Positions 20,264-29,566 of a DNA stretch of 64,000 nucleotides are shown here, in pieces. The stretch is taken from contig NZ_WSQA01000006.1 of assembly GCF_009768885.1 (NCBI RefSeq), positions 62,001 through 126,000 on the forward strand, read 5' to 3'. The notes under the pieces are model-generated. The model was given only the letters and a program-made list of their open reading frames with translations, searched no databases and was not told the origin of the DNA. Each line of letters opens with the position of its first letter. Position 1 is the stretch's first letter. This DNA is from Sphingobacterium humi. GTDB lineage: Bacteria; Bacteroidota; Bacteroidia; Sphingobacteriales; Sphingobacteriaceae. A program made the position numbers and the translations under genes.

Positions 20264-21437
20264 CTAATCGGTTATATGCTGCTTGAAATTCACTTAAAAA
20301 ATCGATGGCCTGTAACACCAGTTCGGCATCAATCTGATGGAAATCTTTTCCTTTGCCCAAGTGTTCCAGCAGAACTACGGTTAATCGACCACCTAGATGC
20401 TCTTGAAATTCAACCAAGCCCTGTATAAGTTTTTGCTTTCCTTCTACCGTGGATAAGAGCTCATGATAAACAGGCAATCCTAATTGATGAATAAGGTGAA
20501 CCACAGACAGGGCTTCCTGTTCTTGTAAATTCCCCAAGAGGTAAGAATACACCACATCAATGGCAATGCCTATGGCGACGGCCTCACCGTGCAGCACCTG
20601 GAAATTGCTCAGCTGCTCTAATTTATGGGCACTCCAATGGCCGAAGTCCAAGGGCCTGGAGGATCCCAGCTCAAAGGGATCGCCATTGCGGATATGTTCG
20701 AGGTGTAAATCGGCACAGCGGAAGATGAGTTCCTTCATGGCTGCGGCATCCCGCTTCGGCAATTGCTCGGCATGGTCAATAATCCATTGGTAAAAGTCGA
20801 GGTCTTTAATCAAGGCAACTTTAATGGCCTCAGATATACCGGCCAGCCAGGACCGTTTGTCGAGGGTTGCTAAGAATTGGTAGTCGTTGAACACGGCAAC
20901 CGCCGGCGTAAAGGTGCCGAGGAAGTTCTTTTTCCCCTTATAATTCACCGAGTTCTTAACCCCTACGCCGGAGTCGTTCTGCGAGAGTACCGTCGTTGGA
21001 ATGCGGATATGGCGAATACCGCGGTGCGCAATGGCAGCGGCATAGCCCACCAAATCGAGGATTGCTCCACCACCGATGGCAATGACATAGGAATGCCTAT
21101 CGACGCCATACTGATCGATGGCTTCGATGATGGCATCTAAGGCTTGGGGATCGTTCTTACAAACCTCCCCACCTTTTAAGATCAAGGGTGGGCCGACAAG
21201 CTTAACATCTTCCAGCTCCTTGATGTAAACATTTAATTTAAAGCCCAGTTCAGGATGTTTTTCCCAAACCGCATCGTCAATGACGAAGAGTATCTTTTGC
21301 TTGAAATCAGGATTTCTTTTCTGCTTGAAGAAATCGCGCAGTAACGTATTCTGCGGAGAGAATAGATCTTCCGTAAAATAAATGTTATAGGAATAATCAA
21401 TCGAAAAGCCTTGTTTTAACACACGTTCCATAAACAT
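20250..21437 (-). CDS. eboD: EboD: 3-dehydroquinate-synthase-like sugar phosphate cyclase
   Basis: This 395-residue protein contains the DHQS fold: NAD-binding GGGAILDLVGYAAAIAHRG near residue 122, IPTTVLSQNDSGVGVKNSVNYKGKKNFLGTF near residue 146, metal-ligand ISEAIKVALIKD near residue 199, then GHWSAHKLE and HGEAVAIGI near residues 270 and 284. It is longer than housekeeping AroB (about 350-360) and belongs to the sugar phosphate cyclase superfamily. It probably closes a sugar phosphate into a cyclitol; which one is unknown. The first Met may be residue 3. It sits between eboC (6-base gap) and eboE (overlap). Confidence 0.9.
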   Translation of the reverse strand: MFMERVLKQGFSIDYSYNIYFTEDLFSPQNTLLRDFFKQKRNPDFKQKILFVIDDAVWEKHPELGFKLNVYIKELEDVKLVGPPLILKGGEVCKNDPQALDAIIEAIDQYGVDRHSYVIAIGGGAILDLVGYAAAIAHRGIRHIRIPTTVLSQNDSGVGVKNSVNYKGKKNFLGTFTPAVAVFNDYQFLATLDKRSWLAGISEAIKVALIKDLDFYQWIIDHAEQLPKRDAAAMKELIFRCADLHLEHIRNGDPFELGSSRPLDFGHWSAHKLEQLSNFQVLHGEAVAIGIAIDVVYSYLLGNLQEQEALSVVHLIHQLGLPVYHELLSTVEGKQKLIQGLVEFQEHLGGRLTVVLLEHLGKGKDFHQIDAELVLQAIDFLSEFQAAYNRLDEVS

Positions 21438-21443
21438 ATAAAA

Positions 21444-22313
21444 TTAGGTGACCGCAAATTTTTTCGCTAATACAATGGAGATAGGTAGGGTGCAGCATAC
21501 GGCCAATGCTAAGACCCAAAAGCCACTCAGGGCTATCCAACTAGCGTTCATAAGAATCAATGCCAATACGCCAAACTTAACAGCCTTCCGAATGTCGGGC
21601 GGTGCCAGGGTTTGCAATGCCTTGAAGAGGGGTTTGCCGATCATAAAAGCAAAGCCCGCAATAAAAATAAAAGCTACATACAAACCGCTTTGCAGCGTAT
21701 AATACGATAAAGTGCCCAACACCAACAGGTAAAGGACTAAAGAAACGAGCATGGCTTTTTTATTATCGCCATAGACCTCGCCTCGGGAAATATTGGTGAC
21801 CGCGGCGATATAGACAACCGGCACCAAGGCCAGTGGCCAATAGGCTAAGGCTGCAGGAATAGCTGCTACCCCTAACAATAGATTAAGCCCCCGGCACATA
21901 CCCATACAAATGGGGCCTAGGATAAAATGATGCTTGGCGATGCCATTGTAGATTAAACACATTAAAACAATGGCCAGCGCAATATAAAAACAGGTTGAAT
22001 TAATTTTCAAGGCGAGTACACAGCCCAGCACGAAAGCAATGGTTCCTAATTGAACGGCCTGACTTATTTGAACCCTGCCGGAGGGAATAGGTCGTTCCGG
22101 GCGTTCAATTTGGTCTAGCTTAAAATCAAAAACATCGTTGTAGACAATACCTCCCATGTACAGCGACATACTCGACAGGCTTAAAAGCAACAAGGTAGGC
22201 CAATCGGGCAAACTCTGCTGCATAAATAAGCAGGCGATGGCCAAGCCGGCCATGACATCACTAATTGCTGTTAATACATTCGAAGGTCTTATCAACTGCA
22301 TCCACCCCTTCAT
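21444..22313 (-). CDS. eboC: EboC: UbiA-like prenyltransferase
   Basis: This 289-residue protein has about eight or nine membrane spans. The UbiA first Asp-rich motif is visible as NDVFDFKLDQIERPERPIPSG near residues 59-79 (NDxxDxxxD). A second, weaker one is NISRGEVYGDNKK near residues 174-186. UbiA enzymes transfer a polyprenyl chain to an aromatic or other acceptor inside the membrane. EboC is a distinct branch whose acceptor is unknown. Together with EboD it suggests a prenylated or membrane-bound cyclitol-type product, which is inference. Gaps to its neighbours are 13 and 6 bases. Confidence 0.9.
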   Translation of the reverse strand: MKGWMQLIRPSNVLTAISDVMAGLAIACLFMQQSLPDWPTLLLLSLSSMSLYMGGIVYNDVFDFKLDQIERPERPIPSGRVQISQAVQLGTIAFVLGCVLALKINSTCFYIALAIVLMCLIYNGIAKHHFILGPICMGMCRGLNLLLGVAAIPAALAYWPLALVPVVYIAAVTNISRGEVYGDNKKAMLVSLVLYLLVLGTLSYYTLQSGLYVAFIFIAGFAFMIGKPLFKALQTLAPPDIRKAVKFGVLALILMNASWIALSGFWVLALAVCCTLPISIVLAKKFAVT

Positions 22314-22326
22314 AGCACGAAACCTT

Positions 22327-23307
22327 TTAAGAAATAATAATAGATCCTTTGTTTAATCGTGGTTGTTGTCCGCCACGCAGAATGGTATTGCCTTCAAACT
22401 TTGCGGAAGGGTCTGCCTGTAGGGTATCATTTAAACTAGCTAGGTCGATATGATTGCTTACGGCGAACGCCTCAATAGCATTGCTATAGGTCACCATTTC
22501 TACACTTTCCCGGGCTATTCCTTTTTGCAACATTAAGGCTGCCGTCTTTGGCACAGCAAGCGGATCGCTAATGCCCCAGTCGGCGGCTGAATTCACCATA
22601 ATCTTCTCGGGGCCATAGGTTTTCACGATATCTACCATGCGTTCATTTCCCATTTTGGTGAAAGGGTAGATGGTAAATCCAGCCCAGAATCCTCGGTCGA
22701 GGACATCCTTTACGGTTTCCTCGGAATTATGATCAATGATGACCATTTGCGGATCGAGGCCATGCTCTAAGGCGATTTCCATACTGCGGATGGTTCCGCG
22801 CGTTTTATCGCGGTGTGGCGTATGCACTTGTACCGGCACATTGGCTTCTTTGGCAAGTTCTAATTGCGCCCGGTAGTATTTTTCTTCTGCGGCGGTTTGA
22901 TCGTCGAAGCCAATTTCACCAATCCCTAACACGCCTTCCTTATAGATGAAATGAGGCAAGAGCTCCATCACCTGCTCGGCCAAGGGTTCGTTATTTGCTT
23001 CCCGGGAGTTGAGGCCTATGGTACAAAAATGGCGGATGCCAAATTGCGAGGCTCTAAATCGCTCCCAGCCAATTAAACTGCTGTAATAATCTTTAAAGGT
23101 ATCCAAGCCGGTACGCGGTTGCCCGACCCAGAAGGCTGGTTCGATGACCAATAAGACGCCTGCATCAAACAAGGCTTGGTAATCGTCGGTCGTTCTGGAG
23201 ACCATATGGATATGCGGATCGACAAATTTCATCCCCTTAATCACGTCCAATTCCAACGGTATAGGTTTACCCATAGTGGATAAATCTCTATTCATTTCAG
23301 TACACAT
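22327..23307 (-). CDS. eboB: EboB: TatD-like metal-dependent hydrolase
   Basis: This 326-residue amidohydrolase-superfamily protein starts with FVDPHIHMVSRTTDDY; His32 and His34 are metal ligands. It continues with GIGEIGFDDQ near residue 141, VQVHTPHRDKTRGT near residue 177, VIIDHNSEE near residue 208 and a late SAADWG with the conserved Asp. Order and spacing match the TatD-related EboB group. The start could also be the Met at residue 5 or 12. It begins 5 bases after the eboA stop. The substrate is not known. Confidence 0.9.
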   Translation of the reverse strand: MCTEMNRDLSTMGKPIPLELDVIKGMKFVDPHIHMVSRTTDDYQALFDAGVLLVIEPAFWVGQPRTGLDTFKDYYSSLIGWERFRASQFGIRHFCTIGLNSREANNEPLAEQVMELLPHFIYKEGVLGIGEIGFDDQTAAEEKYYRAQLELAKEANVPVQVHTPHRDKTRGTIRSMEIALEHGLDPQMVIIDHNSEETVKDVLDRGFWAGFTIYPFTKMGNERMVDIVKTYGPEKIMVNSAADWGISDPLAVPKTAALMLQKGIARESVEMVTYSNAIEAFAVSNHIDLASLNDTLQADPSAKFEGNTILRGGQQPRLNKGSIIIS

Positions 23308-23312
23308 AGGCT

Positions 23313-24158
23313 TTACTTTTTATATGCTTCCAATACTTCTGCTATTGGAGAAATTTGATCGAATTCGGATGCATGTAACTGCATAAATGGTTGACTTAGC
23401 TGGTTCTTATTTGTGGCCAGCGCCTGCAACAACAGGCTTTTATTGTGGGGGTCTTGCTCTGCGGCATAGCGCTCCTCCAAGATGCCAAGGGCACGTTCGG
23501 GCAGTGCTTCTTTAGCCAGCACCCATAACATGGGATGGATGTCGCGCTTGGCAGAATCCCGTTCATAGATATAATCGACAATAGCCGCTGCTAATGCAGG
23601 GTTATTGCGCTCAAATAATCCATGAATGTTTAAAATGTTTTTCCCGGTGAAGAAGGCCTTCAGGATCATTTGATTCCACGCTTCTTCTTCCAGTTGACTA
23701 CTGGAAAAGGTGTTATGCTCGATAACCGCCTGCTGGACGGTGCCGATATTATTACGGATACCTTCTTTGCAGCGTTCTACCCATAGCTCTGGGTAATCCA
23801 GCAAGGGTAAGGCAGCATACAAGGCTTCCAGCTCTTGCATATCTGCATATTCAAAGAGCTTATCAATAAATTGTTGATAGGCTTCCTTCTCGTCGTGAAG
23901 TAAGCCCAGTAACCATACGCGGGCCAGCTTCAAAACGGTCCAGTTGACTATCAACAACTTCGCGCTATCGGTAGCAGGTAAGCTGATTAAGGATTCACGA
24001 TTTGCAAAGGATAAACGACGGTTGAGGGTGGAAAATATCCGGACGAAGTGCTTCTTATAATCTTCTTCAATTTGTTGGGCACTTTGGTTTAAATAGGTTA
24101 TTTCTTCCATGGAAAGCCGTTGAAATAAGGCTTCCATTACTTTCTCAGTCGTTTTCAT
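23313..24158 (-). CDS. eboA: EboA family protein
   Basis: This 281-residue all-helical protein lacks recognisable catalytic motifs. It is assigned to EboA by length, by segments such as LLHDEKEAYQQFIDKLFEYADMQELEALYAALPLLDYPELWVERCKEGIRNNI, and by its place as the first gene of the intact eboA-F order. No signal peptide or membrane helix is seen. It starts 47 bases after the DUF1080 gene on the same strand, with no terminator hairpin between them. The ebo cluster may thus be transcribed with the sugar genes upstream, though a separate promoter in the gap cannot be excluded. Confidence 0.88.
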   Translation of the reverse strand: MKTTEKVMEALFQRLSMEEITYLNQSAQQIEEDYKKHFVRIFSTLNRRLSFANRESLISLPATDSAKLLIVNWTVLKLARVWLLGLLHDEKEAYQQFIDKLFEYADMQELEALYAALPLLDYPELWVERCKEGIRNNIGTVQQAVIEHNTFSSSQLEEEAWNQMILKAFFTGKNILNIHGLFERNNPALAAAIVDYIYERDSAKRDIHPMLWVLAKEALPERALGILEERYAAEQDPHNKSLLLQALATNKNQLSQPFMQLHASEFDQISPIAEVLEAYKK

Positions 24159-24205
24159 TGTTCAGGTTTATCCAATATTAGCAAATCCCTTTCTTAATTC
24201 CAAAC

Positions 24206-25006
24206 CTACTTTTGGATTTTGATACGCATATCTTTGTACTCGACCTTCATCGGTGGACCAACATGCACTTGAACACCAATTAAGCCCTTATCTGCTCTGT
24301 TTTTAGAATCATTATCAATGACTTCAGACATCAGTTTACCATTGACAAAATGGGATAGCTTATTGCCCTGCGCCACGATTTCGATATCATTCCAATCGTT
24401 TTCTTTAATGGTGTTTTTCAAGGTTTCTAAGTTATCGATGGTATCCAATACATTTCTATTGGTCCAGGCATTGCCTTTGGCTTCTGCAGTAACACCTTCT
24501 TTAATTTCAGCCACCTCGGCGCGTTGTCCGCGGTAGGCTAAGGTCGTGCGCTTGCGCTCTTCATAATTCTGACCGGTATAGTTTTTCTTGCCATCAATAT
24601 CGGCTTGATAGCCTTTCAAGGCAAATGGCAATTCCGTAAAGCGCTCGCTACGGTAATTGATTCCGGAGTTTCCTTTGTCGGAGATTCTAAACTTCGCCGT
24701 CATGATGAAGTCGCTAGGTTCGCCACCCTGCCATATCAAGAAGGTATTGTTCTTTAAAGGTTCCTTATCTGCGGCGATTTCGCCGATGAGAATCCCGTTT
24801 TCCACACGCCAGAAGGTCGTATCGCCTTCCCATCCGGAAAGAGTTTTACCATCGAGCATATCGACAAAGTTTTGATCGCTTTCCGCTTGTGCGGTACTAT
24901 CATTTGCCGCAGCATCCTTATTGCCGGCTGTGCCATTGCAAGCCTGCGCTAGCACCAAGGTGCCCAGGAAAAGACCGCTAATGGCTATTGTTTTTATGTT
25001 TTTCAT
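24206..25006 (-). CDS. DUF1080 (3-keto-disaccharide hydrolase-like) lipoprotein
   Basis: I place the start at the inner Met, so the protein begins MKNIKTIAIS. This gives a clean SPII signal with lipobox LAQAC and removes an overlap with the gene upstream; the open frame itself runs to 25039. The ~230-residue mature part is a concanavalin-like DUF1080 domain: FVDMLDGKTLSGWEGD, WRVENGILIGE, GNSGINYRSER and NDIEIVAQGNKLSHFVNGKLM. The family is now named for hydrolysis of 3-keto-glycosides. As a lipoprotein it should act in the periplasm or at a membrane surface, on a sugar oxidised by another enzyme of this cluster. Activity here is inferred. Confidence 0.88.
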   Translation of the reverse strand: MKNIKTIAISGLFLGTLVLAQACNGTAGNKDAAANDSTAQAESDQNFVDMLDGKTLSGWEGDTTFWRVENGILIGEIAADKEPLKNNTFLIWQGGEPSDFIMTAKFRISDKGNSGINYRSERFTELPFALKGYQADIDGKKNYTGQNYEERKRTTLAYRGQRAEVAEIKEGVTAEAKGNAWTNRNVLDTIDNLETLKNTIKENDWNDIEIVAQGNKLSHFVNGKLMSEVIDNDSKNRADKGLIGVQVHVGPPMKVEYKDMRIKIQK

Positions 25007-25017
25007 TGCTGCTTGGG

Positions 25018-26184
25018 TTAGATCTTGTTGTTTTTCCATGCTACATCGGTATCTTCCCAGCGTCTATTTTTCGCTGAAGCAATCACCGCCTCACATACCT
25101 TTTGGGTTTCGTAAGCATCGCGGAAGGTAGGATGACACTCCTCTCCTTTCTCTACGCTACTTAAGAAATCGGCTACCTGATGGATAAAGGAATGCTCGTA
25201 GCCTACAGACAAGCCTGGCACCCACCATTTATTCATATAAGGTTGATCGCCATCGGTTACATGGATGGAACGCCAGCCTTTCACGATAGACTCATCGGCA
25301 TTATCGAAGAATTCCAAGCGGTTTAAATCGTGTAGATCCCAACGTAGGGAGCCTTTCTCGCCGTTGATTTCAAAGGTGAACAGGGCTTTATGGCCACGCG
25401 CATAACGGGTAGATTCGAATAAGCCTAAGGATCCATTGTCAAAGTGGCAATGGAAAATACAGGCATCGTCGATTTTCACCTCTTCCATCTTGCCTGTTTC
25501 CTCGTGCATACGTTGTTTTACGAAGATTTCAGTAACGGAAGAAACGTCTTTAATGCCTCCATTTAACCACATGGCCAAATCGATACAATGCGCAAGCAAG
25601 TCGCCGGTTACCCCAGAGCCTGCAGCCTCGGCATCCATGCGCCAGAAGGCGCGCCCGCCCTGCGGAAGGTTTTCATTGATGGTCCAATCTTGCAGGAAGT
25701 TGGTGCGGTAGTGGAAGATTTTCCCTAGTTTACCGGAGTCTACAATTTGCTTGGCCAAGGTTACAGCTGGTAAGCGACGGTAGTTATACCATACGGTATT
25801 CTTGACCTGACTGGCTTCTACGGCATCCACCATTTCTTTTCCTTCGGCTAGGGTTCTGGAAAGGGGCTTTTCGCAAAGCACCATCTTCCCTGCCTTGGCA
25901 GCAGCCACGGCGATTTCATGGTGCATATTGTTTGGCGTACAGATGTCGACCGCATCAATATCATCACGCTCCAATAGCTTACGCCAATCTGTTTCATAGG
26001 ATTCGTATCCCCATTGTTCGGCAAAGGCTTTTACTTTATCTTCGCTGCGCGAGCATACGGCTTTCAAAACCGGGGTGTATTCCAGGTCAGGAAAGAAGTT
26101 CGGCACACGTTTATATCCATTGGAGTGGGTTCTTCCCATGAATCCACAGCCTATTAATCCAATTCTTAACTCTTTTTTACTCAT
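25018..26184 (-). CDS. Gfo/Idh/MocA family oxidoreductase
   Basis: This 388-residue protein has an N-terminal Rossmann domain with GLIGCGFMG at residues 9-17, [11 protein letters not shown] near residue 82 and the family EKP at residues 105-107, which supplies the catalytic Lys. The C-terminal domain carries [22 protein letters not shown] near residue 215, with the His and Asp used in catalysis. No signal peptide is present, so it is cytoplasmic. It probably oxidises or reduces a sugar or inositol at C3 with NAD(H). Its position between a DUF1080 gene (12 bases after its stop) and a TIM-barrel isomerase fits a 3-keto-sugar pathway. Confidence 0.9.
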   Translation of the reverse strand: MSKKELRIGLIGCGFMGRTHSNGYKRVPNFFPDLEYTPVLKAVCSRSEDKVKAFAEQWGYESYETDWRKLLERDDIDAVDICTPNNMHHEIAVAAAKAGKMVLCEKPLSRTLAEGKEMVDAVEASQVKNTVWYNYRRLPAVTLAKQIVDSGKLGKIFHYRTNFLQDWTINENLPQGGRAFWRMDAEAAGSGVTGDLLAHCIDLAMWLNGGIKDVSSVTEIFVKQRMHEETGKMEEVKIDDACIFHCHFDNGSLGLFESTRYARGHKALFTFEINGEKGSLRWDLHDLNRLEFFDNADESIVKGWRSIHVTDGDQPYMNKWWVPGLSVGYEHSFIHQVADFLSSVEKGEECHPTFRDAYETQKVCEAVIASAKNRRWEDTDVAWKNNKI

Positions 26185-26203
26185 GATTTATGCGTTTATA
26201 GGT

Positions 26204-27241
26204 TTACTCGGACCAGCCATGCTGATCGCGTACTTTGATCAATGTCTCTAAAATCGAGTTCCAGGTTTCTTGCTTATGCATCACCTCATTAGGGAACATA
26301 CAGCCATCCCAACAGATGTGGTTGAAGGCTTTGGTTAGCTTGCCTTGCTCATCACGTAGCCAGTATCCTGCATCTTTAACGATATCGAGTTTGCCATTCG
26401 GGTCGGTTGGTAAGCAGTGACGTCCTGTTTTATCGTGGGAGCCTGAGCCGAATACCGTACCGTCATTTTGTGCCACATGGAAATCAATGGTCCATGGACG
26501 CAATTGGGAGGTTAGGAACTGCAAGCCGCGTTCTAATTCTTCGCGGTCGCTCCATTCGAAGTCGGCTTTCAAGATGCGATCTTCCGGGCTGTTGTAGCCT
26601 AAAAGATAGAGGAAGGTATGCGACATATCGGCTTGAAATCCGATATTTTCCCGATCGACCATTTCCAGGGTGTCTAGCATTTTACGCCAGCTTTGCATGC
26701 CACCCCAGCAGATTTCTCCTTCTGCTGCCAGGCGCTCGCCATATTCCGCCGCGGCATCGCAGGCTCTGCGAAAGGTATCGGCAATGAGTTTTGTGTTTTC
26801 TAAAGGGTTCTTGCTCCAATCTTCTACGCCTGAGGCCGAGTCTATACGGATAACATTGTTAGTGCGGATGCCCTGCTTGCGTAATTTGTAGCCGAATTCT
26901 GCGGCACGTTTTACGACATCTACAAAGCGGTCGCGATCTGCTTGCGAGCCCATGGCGGAGCCTCCATCTGGTGGCCATATTGGTGCAACAAGCGTTCCTA
27001 TTTCAAGGCCATAGCCTCCTATTTTATCGACTACCCAAGAGATATGGTCGTCGGACGTATCTAACTTAACATGCGGATCAAAAAGCCCTAGGTCTACCCC
27101 ATCGAACTTAACACCATTGACATTTGCTGCTGCTGTTTTCTCGAGTAATTCATCCAAAGAGATAATAGGCTCATGATCGCCTTTGCCAACAATCCCTGGC
27201 CATGTTGCATTGTGTAATTTTGGAAAAGTGTGCTTGCTCAT
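26204..27241 (-). CDS. Sugar phosphate isomerase/epimerase family TIM barrel
   Basis: This 345-residue xylose-isomerase-like TIM barrel has metal-site segments GVKFDGVDLGLFDPH near residue 42, LAAEGEICWGG near residue 176, FQADMSHTFLYLLGY near residue 203 and IDFHVAQNDGTVFGSGSHDKTGRH near residue 260. There is no export signal. This AP_endonuc_2 subgroup is frequent next to Gfo/Idh/MocA and DUF1080 genes in Bacteroidota and Planctomycetota. Likely role: isomerising or epimerising the keto-sugar made or consumed by the neighbouring oxidoreductase. The true substrate is unknown. Confidence 0.87.
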   Translation of the reverse strand: MSKHTFPKLHNATWPGIVGKGDHEPIISLDELLEKTAAANVNGVKFDGVDLGLFDPHVKLDTSDDHISWVVDKIGGYGLEIGTLVAPIWPPDGGSAMGSQADRDRFVDVVKRAAEFGYKLRKQGIRTNNVIRIDSASGVEDWSKNPLENTKLIADTFRRACDAAAEYGERLAAEGEICWGGMQSWRKMLDTLEMVDRENIGFQADMSHTFLYLLGYNSPEDRILKADFEWSDREELERGLQFLTSQLRPWTIDFHVAQNDGTVFGSGSHDKTGRHCLPTDPNGKLDIVKDAGYWLRDEQGKLTKAFNHICWDGCMFPNEVMHKQETWNSILETLIKVRDQHGWSE

Positions 27242-27266
27242 AACATTCGTTTTTTAGGGTCAAAAA

Positions 27267-28478
27267 TTAAGACTGTACCGTTAAATCTGGGTTATCAGGA
27301 CCGAAGTGCTTCAACATCACAATAGGGTCCGTTTGCGAGTGGTTTTCAATCCACACCCCACGTTGGGCAGCTTCTTCGGAAACAAAGTATTCATCAAAGG
27401 TCAATTGGCCATAACGAATCAATGCTGGTGTTTCAATGGTCCAGTCGTTTAGTTTTCCATAGCCCTGCATCATAATCAAGCCGTAGGCTGCAGCATCTTT
27501 GATCAACACTTTCTGTCCGGGAAGAACAGTTAATTCCTTCGCTGAGAAGGCCGTAGATTTATAGCATATCCATTTCTCGATATATCCTTCTTGCTCCATT
27601 TCGGCTTCATCCTTCACCGGGATTGGTGCCATAAAACGGTTCTGCATCATGTTGGGATCTACGTTCAAGTCCCAGTCAATGATATCCATTAAACCATCGT
27701 AATTACCACGTTGATCCTCAGGTATGCCCTTCCACAATAACTCCTCATCGATAATCGCCTCATTCACCAATGACTGGTACATGGCGAATACATCAGATGC
27801 TTTTTGCGGCTCGTAAGTACACATACTGCCCGGCGCATGCAACAGGCCTGGAGGGACATCCCATCCGGTGCCCGGCTCTAAGCGGTAGGCTTGCGAGAAG
27901 TTGGTGATTTTATTATCGCCTTTAGAGAAATTCTCCAGGCATTCTTTAATTTGTTCCTTGCTTGTGCCCGGTGCAATACCCATAAAGGTATACGGGAAAT
28001 CACCACCGTGGTTGTTCAACTGCGGTGGAAAGTAATAGGCTTCTGGTTTTCCCTGTTGGCCGATTAATGCGGCTTTCTCATCGTTATGGTGAATATGATG
28101 TGGCAGAGGCCCCATATTATCGAAAAACTTGGAATACATCGGCCAGCTTTGGTACTCATCCCATAAGCGATTACCGATTAAACGGCCTTTTAATTCGTTG
28201 ACACAGTCGCTAAGCAATATTTGCTCGGTCTTGCCATTCTCCTCATAGACCACAAAACTTAATCCTTCAAACTCACCGGTTAAGGGGCCATTCTTGGCGG
28301 GTGTTGTCGAGGAAAACCAACGTTCGTCAATACCTCCACGTTCACCACCCAATACATAATAATCATCCGGATGCAGCTTGATACGGCGACCCGGTACACA
28401 GAATGATCGTGGCACCCAGTTCGGTGCTAACCTTAATACTCCCTTTCCTTGCTCGAAAGCTTTTTCAATATTTCCCAT
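27267..28478 (-). CDS. Phosphomannose-isomerase-like cupin protein, uncharacterised
   Basis: This 403-residue protein resembles type I mannose-6-phosphate isomerases in the cupin metal site: PHHIHHNDEKAALIGQQGKPEAYYF near residues 125-149 (metal-binding His pair, then GKxExYY) and GTGWDVPPGLLHAPGS near residue 202 (PxGxxHA). The N-terminus, RLAPNWVPRSFCVPGRRIKLHPDDYY, is not typical of PMI. It may be a sugar isomerase or lyase acting on the same oxidised sugar as its neighbours. No signal peptide. The gap to the downstream gene is 25 bases. Confidence 0.7.
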   Translation of the reverse strand: MGNIEKAFEQGKGVLRLAPNWVPRSFCVPGRRIKLHPDDYYVLGGERGGIDERWFSSTTPAKNGPLTGEFEGLSFVVYEENGKTEQILLSDCVNELKGRLIGNRLWDEYQSWPMYSKFFDNMGPLPHHIHHNDEKAALIGQQGKPEAYYFPPQLNNHGGDFPYTFMGIAPGTSKEQIKECLENFSKGDNKITNFSQAYRLEPGTGWDVPPGLLHAPGSMCTYEPQKASDVFAMYQSLVNEAIIDEELLWKGIPEDQRGNYDGLMDIIDWDLNVDPNMMQNRFMAPIPVKDEAEMEQEGYIEKWICYKSTAFSAKELTVLPGQKVLIKDAAAYGLIMMQGYGKLNDWTIETPALIRYGQLTFDEYFVSEEAAQRGVWIENHSQTDPIVMLKHFGPDNPDLTVQS

Positions 28479-28490
28479 CGGTTTATGTTT

Positions 28491-29561
28491 TTATTGATTA
28501 AATGTTCTAATTAGTTTTTGAATATCATCCGGCTTATCGCTGAGTCGGATGCTTAAGGTATAGGTTTTAGACTCCTTAGGCTTCAAGAATAGCAGCTCAC
28601 CGGATTCGCGGAGCTTACGCTGACCCACCGGGGGATTAGTGCCGGGCTCCAGGCCAGTGACATATTCTCCGAATCCCCAGTGCTGCCAATTGGTAAGCCA
28701 AGGCAATTCGCGTTTATCAAACTCCATGGCTAAGGCCAAGCCAATTTGCTTATTGTAAATCGCACAGCGACTTTTGAAGTCTTCATCGTGGTCAATATCA
28801 ATAAATGCGGCTTCCTCTCCGGTTCCGCGATGATCATCTCGCGGGGCCTGACAAGTTTTAAACGTATTTCCCTCTTTAAATATTTTATTGCCATCGCCCT
28901 GCTCGCGGGCTGTCCAGCTTCCATTCCACAGTAATTCTGTGCCGGCATCAATTAAAGGCCACCCAAAGTTGAAGTGATATAATATCATATGGGGAGTATC
29001 AATATTTCCGACATTCGTTACTTCATCAATGATGTGGATGGTCGGATCACCTAAGGTGCAACGTATGCTGCGTTTCAATTCGATATTTGCACCTAGCGGG
29101 TGGCCTTGTTTGATGATGCCTGTGATAAACATCTCCCGATCGCCACGGAGGATATCAGGTTGTTTTATCTGGATAATTTCTGCCGGGATGTTGCTGATCT
29201 GGTCATGCAGGCCACGCTTTCCGAATTCATCTTCTTCGGGGCCTCCCACGTGGGATAGTCCACAAGTGACTAGCATTCCGCCGCCGAATGTCCGCAACCA
29301 ATCTACCCCTTTATCGGAGAACGGTTGTGGAGGCGTGACGCCAATGCCGCTAATCCAGCTCAAATTATATTGGTTAAACGAGGCTTCGGCAATATCCATA
29401 GCACGGTCGAGGACTACTTTGAAACGGAGTCCTGCACCGGTATTGACCCAGGCAATGCGCGTGCCTCGTCCCAATCCATTATCAAGAACGGATGTTTCAA
29501 TGCCTCCAACCTGAGCTACATTCGAAACCTTGTCTAACCAATCTTTATTTTCGTAATTCAC
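28491..29561 (-). CDS. DUF4432 family, aldose 1-epimerase-like protein
   Basis: This 356-residue galactose-mutarotase-fold protein has FKVVLDRAMDIAEASFNQYNLSWISGIG near residues 47-74, GGMLVTCGLSHVGGP, HMILYHFNFGWPLI near residue 190 and a final GLEPGTNPPVGQRKLRESGEL. These match DUF4432. The fold recognises hexoses and often interconverts anomers. It has no signal sequence, so it probably works in the cytoplasm beside the oxidoreductase and isomerases. It is separated from the upstream dehydrogenase gene by only 5 bases. The reaction is not established. Confidence 0.82.
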   Translation of the reverse strand: MNYENKDWLDKVSNVAQVGGIETSVLDNGLGRGTRIAWVNTGAGLRFKVVLDRAMDIAEASFNQYNLSWISGIGVTPPQPFSDKGVDWLRTFGGGMLVTCGLSHVGGPEEDEFGKRGLHDQISNIPAEIIQIKQPDILRGDREMFITGIIKQGHPLGANIELKRSIRCTLGDPTIHIIDEVTNVGNIDTPHMILYHFNFGWPLIDAGTELLWNGSWTAREQGDGNKIFKEGNTFKTCQAPRDDHRGTGEEAAFIDIDHDEDFKSRCAIYNKQIGLALAMEFDKRELPWLTNWQHWGFGEYVTGLEPGTNPPVGQRKLRESGELLFLKPKESKTYTLSIRLSDKPDDIQKLIRTFNQ

Positions 29562-29566
29562 GCGTC

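Noticed and set aside
17698..24158. Reading the ebo genes as part of aromatic amino acid or quinone biosynthesis because of the DHQS- and UbiA-like members
   Set aside because: All six members occur in the eboA-F order, and each differs from the housekeeping enzyme in length or motifs, so the ebo assignment explains them better.
24159..24205. Possible promoter between the DUF1080 gene and eboA
   Set aside because: No TAnnTTTG element or operator repeat was found in the 47 bases, though a weak promoter cannot be excluded.
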